6,995 nt of DNA from positions 1-6,995 of the forward strand of contig CAJTVA010000062.1 of the NCBI GenBank assembly GCA_910579585.1. Direction: 5' to 3'. Of this stretch, positions 5,658-6,995 are shown piece by piece. Position numbers and translations under genes: made by a program. Origin of the DNA: an uncultured Christensenella sp. (lineage in GTDB: Bacteria; Bacillota; Clostridia; Christensenellales; Borkfalkiaceae). The notes beneath the pieces were generated by a model that worked only from the letters and a program-made list of their open reading frames with translations, had not been told where the DNA came from and made no database searches. Numbering within the stretch: position 1 is the stretch's first letter; each line of letters starts with the position of its first letter.

Positions 5658-5663
5658 CTTTTT

Positions 5664-6329
5664 ATGGTTTTGGAAGGATATGAAAACTTTTCGGAAAAAT
5701 TCGAAAAATTCAGACTGATTTTGGCGGAATACAACCAAAAATACAATTTAACTGCAATTTCGGACGAAAAAGAGGTCTATATTAAGCACTTTTTCGACAG
5801 TATAAAGCCCGAAAATTACTTTCCTTTCGGCGCTAAAATAGTTGAAATCGGGTCGGGCGGCGGGTTTCCTTCGATACCTTTGAAGATTGTTCGCGACGAT
5901 TTGTCTTTCAACCTTATAGAGAGCACGGGCAAAAAGTGCGAGTTTTTAAAGACGGTTGTGGAGAAACTGAACTTAAACTGTGTACAGGTTCTAAATATCC
6001 GCGCCGAGGACGGAGCAAAAGACAAATCTTTGCGCGAAAAATTCGACGTTGCCACTGCCCGCGCCGTTGCAAAACTTAACACACTTTGCGAGTATTGCCT
6101 GCCTTACGTTAAAGTCGGCGGAAAGTTCATTGCATACAAGGGCGCCGACGACGAGGTGAAAGAGAGTCTGAACGCTATAAAAATCTTGGGTGGAGAGATT
6201 GAAAAAACCGAAAAATATTTCCTGCCTGAAGGTTTAGGCGAAAGGTGCGTAATTGTAATAAAAAAGGTTGCGCCAACCCCTTCGAAATACCCTCGTGGCC
6301 GAGGACTCGAACGAAAAAAACCCCTTTGA
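5664..6329 (+). CDS. rsmG: 16S rRNA (guanine-N7)-methyltransferase RsmG
   Basis: A 221-residue SAM-dependent methyltransferase that modifies 16S rRNA at the position equivalent to G527 of E. coli. Residues 18-46 (LILAEYNQKYNLTAI then EVYIKHFFDS) match the family N-terminus. The SAM-binding motif is VEIGSGGGFPSIPLKI (60-75), followed by IESTGKKCEFL (85-95), the family motif DVATARAVA (128-136) and the C-terminal TPSKYPRGRG with KKPL at the end. The ATG at 5664 is chosen because it gives the normal length and starts just before the first conserved helix. An upstream TTG (5604) would span the promoter, and a GTG at 5637 with a weak AAAAGG site is a possible alternative. There is no Shine-Dalgarno before the ATG. 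The usual upstream partners mnmE and mnmG are absent here. Confidence 0.93.
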   Translation: MVLEGYENFSEKFEKFRLILAEYNQKYNLTAISDEKEVYIKHFFDSIKPENYFPFGAKIVEIGSGGGFPSIPLKIVRDDLSFNLIESTGKKCEFLKTVVEKLNLNCVQVLNIRAEDGAKDKSLREKFDVATARAVAKLNTLCEYCLPYVKVGGKFIAYKGADDEVKESLNAIKILGGEIEKTEKYFLPEGLGERCVIVIKKVAPTPSKYPRGRGLERKKPL

Positions 6330-6522
6330 TTTTGAAATATAAACTAACAATAAAGCGTTGTTCTACACCTTAATTTCGGGTCGTTTAAATAAGTAAAATG
6401 CCCTTGTAAAAAGCTTGTTTTCTTTGTCTTGCCCGTTTCTGAATTAAAAGATTTTATAGGGGGCGCAAAGATTTTTTATTTTTAATATAAGGAGGCGCAA
6501 GCTTTTTTGCGGTTCAAAAAAT
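6330..6522 (+). other. rsmG-SLOG intergenic region
   Basis: This 193-base AT-rich gap shows no convincing coding sequence and no clear terminator after rsmG. Its right half holds two similar GGxGGCGCAA units followed by T-runs. A consensus GGAGG (6491-6495) lies 27 bases before the next ATG. Promoter candidates are weak: TTGCCC (6429-6434) with TTTATA (6453-6458) at 18-base spacing is the best I see. Confidence 0.5.
6459..6508 (+). repeat. Two copies of a GGxGGCGCAA-T6 motif before the SLOG gene
   Basis: GGGGGCGCAAAGATTTTTT (6459-6477) and GGAGGCGCAAGCTTTTTT (6491-6508) share the pattern GG-x-GGCGCAA, three variable bases at most, then six T residues. The second copy contains the GGAGG and a small hairpin, CGCAA (6496-6500) with TTGCG (6507-6511). 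Confidence 0.6.
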
Positions 6523-6972
6523 ATGTATGAAAAATGCGCCTTTACCGGGCACAGGATACTGGAAAGAGATTTTGATTTCAACGTTTTAGACAGGGTAATT
6601 TATAACCTTATCCGCGGCGGCACTAAGTACTTTTATTGCGGGATGGCGACGGGCTTTGATATGGCTGCCGCCGAAAGCGTTATATCGCATAAAAAAGATT
6701 TCGAAATAAGTCTTATCGCCTGTATTCCTTGCCCCGAGCAAGATAAATCTTATTCTGCAAAAAACAAGGAAAGATACAAAAGAATTTTGGAAAACTGCAG
6801 TGAAGTAACCGTTCTTTCCGAAGAATATTTCGACGGTTGTATGCAGGTGCGCGACAGGTATCTTGTTGACACTTGCGACGTTCTTATCGCCTATAAAAGG
6901 CGCAACCGCGGAGGTACCGTTTATACGGTCAATTATGCAAAAAGCAAGGGTGTAAACATCATAGAAATTTAA
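6523..6972 (+). CDS. SLOG-family protein, DUF1273/YpsA-like
   Basis: A 149-residue cytoplasmic protein of the DUF1273/YpsA group in the SLOG (Rossmann-like, LOG-related) superfamily, predicted to bind a nucleotide-type ligand; the biochemical role is unknown. Signatures are CAFTGHR at 5-11, the glycine-containing YCGMATGFDMAAAE (38-51), ACIPCPEQDKSY (66-77), GCMQVRDRYLVDTCDVLIA (105-123) and RGGTVYTVNYA (128-138). The B. subtilis relative YpsA has been linked to cell division and stress, but that role cannot be carried over from sequence alone. The ATG at 6523 is the only plausible start; the one good GGAGG is 27 bases upstream, with a small hairpin between that could bring it closer. The gene ends 23 bases before the window edge with no terminator visible. 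Length is close to that of short family members. Confidence 0.87.
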   Translation: MYEKCAFTGHRILERDFDFNVLDRVIYNLIRGGTKYFYCGMATGFDMAAAESVISHKKDFEISLIACIPCPEQDKSYSAKNKERYKRILENCSEVTVLSEEYFDGCMQVRDRYLVDTCDVLIAYKRRNRGGTVYTVNYAKSKGVNIIEI

Positions 6973-6974
6973 TT

Positions 6975-6983
6975 TTTGCGCCC
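6975..6983 (-). repeat. Inverted copy of the GGGCGCAAA motif after the SLOG gene
   Basis: TTTGCGCCC, two bases after the stop codon, is the exact reverse complement of GGGCGCAAA at 6461-6469 before the gene. The two copies therefore bracket the SLOG gene as a 9-bp inverted repeat about 500 bases apart. The right flank is cut by the window edge. Confidence 0.5.
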
Positions 6984-6995
6984 ACTCTTCTTTTA

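Larger units (their letters stand above)
5275..5663. other. Candidate chromosomal replication origin (oriC-like region)
   Basis: This is the only gene-free stretch over 300 bases. It is strongly AT-rich, separates leftward dnaN from rightward rsmG, and holds several 9-mers close to the DnaA box TTATCCACA. Next to dnaN lies an AT-rich tract (about 5288-5331, many TTAATT and AAATTT runs), then TAATAGTAG, a G-rich patch, and a DnaA-box-like site inside an inverted repeat. The middle (5469-5509) and right (5590-5620) parts hold further boxes. An AT-rich segment also spans 5518-5586. The order unwinding region next to dnaN, then boxes, matches the dnaN-proximal origin of Bacillus subtilis, except that dnaA is missing on the far side. 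Origin function is inference. Confidence 0.6.

Noticed and set aside
5604..5663. Upstream TTG start extending rsmG by 20 residues
   Set aside because: It would make the -35 and -10 boxes coding, has no ribosome site, and the added residues do not match the RsmG N-terminus.
6283..6316. tRNA-like T-arm (GTTCGAGTCC) on the minus strand at the end of rsmG
   Set aside because: The flanking bases do not form the T-stem, and no anticodon arm or acceptor stem is present; the bases encode the conserved RsmG C-terminus.
1..6995. CRISPR array, transposon, phage or defence island
   Set aside because: No regularly spaced repeats, transposase, integrase or defence-type domain is visible; every substantial gene is assigned to a housekeeping, transport or SLOG family.

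Overview
The window carries core bacterial housekeeping genes and looks like the replication-origin neighbourhood of a Bacillota (Firmicutes) genome, most likely an uncultured Clostridia-type organism. The reasons are the rpmH-rnpA-yidD-yidC-jag order, a QueT-type transporter behind a transcription-attenuation preQ1 riboswitch, clear Shine-Dalgarno and sigma-A style promoter sequences, and AT-rich spacers. The taxonomic call is inference; no species is claimed.

Layout, left to right. Bases 1-163 hold a strong rightward terminator for a gene off the left edge and a hairpin that probably ends queT. queT (164-766, minus) is preceded by a leader (about 767-880) holding a class I preQ1 aptamer, a mutually exclusive antiterminator and a terminator. 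Then, all on the minus strand and so transcribed right to left: dnaN, rpmH (own strong promoter), rnpA, yidD (overlapping rnpA), yidC and jag. To the right of dnaN is a 389-bp AT-rich non-coding region (5275-5663) with several DnaA-box-like 9-mers, a DnaA-trio-like stretch and an inverted repeat. It separates the leftward genes from two rightward genes, rsmG (5664-6329) and a DUF1273/YpsA-like SLOG-family gene (6523-6972).

How the genes work together. DnaN is the replication sliding clamp. RpmH is ribosomal protein L34, RnpA the protein part of RNase P. YidC inserts membrane proteins, YidD is linked to that process, and Jag (KhpB) is an RNA-binding protein commonly encoded beside yidC. RsmG methylates 16S rRNA. 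QueT takes up a queuosine precursor and appears to be switched off by preQ1. Transcription diverges from the non-coding region on both sides, as expected for a bidirectional origin.

The most notable point is what is missing. dnaA is absent from the rpmH/dnaN interval and from its usual position upstream of dnaN, where the origin-like region and a divergent rsmG sit instead; mnmE and mnmG are also not between jag and rsmG. Other points of interest are a complete-looking preQ1 switch, an enlarged YidC with about 120 extra residues after its second core membrane segment, an Arg/Asp/Gly-rich Jag tail, an apparently leaderless rsmG, and repeats around the SLOG gene. I found no CRISPR array, transposase, toxin-antitoxin pair or defence-type cluster, and no clearly new multi-gene system.
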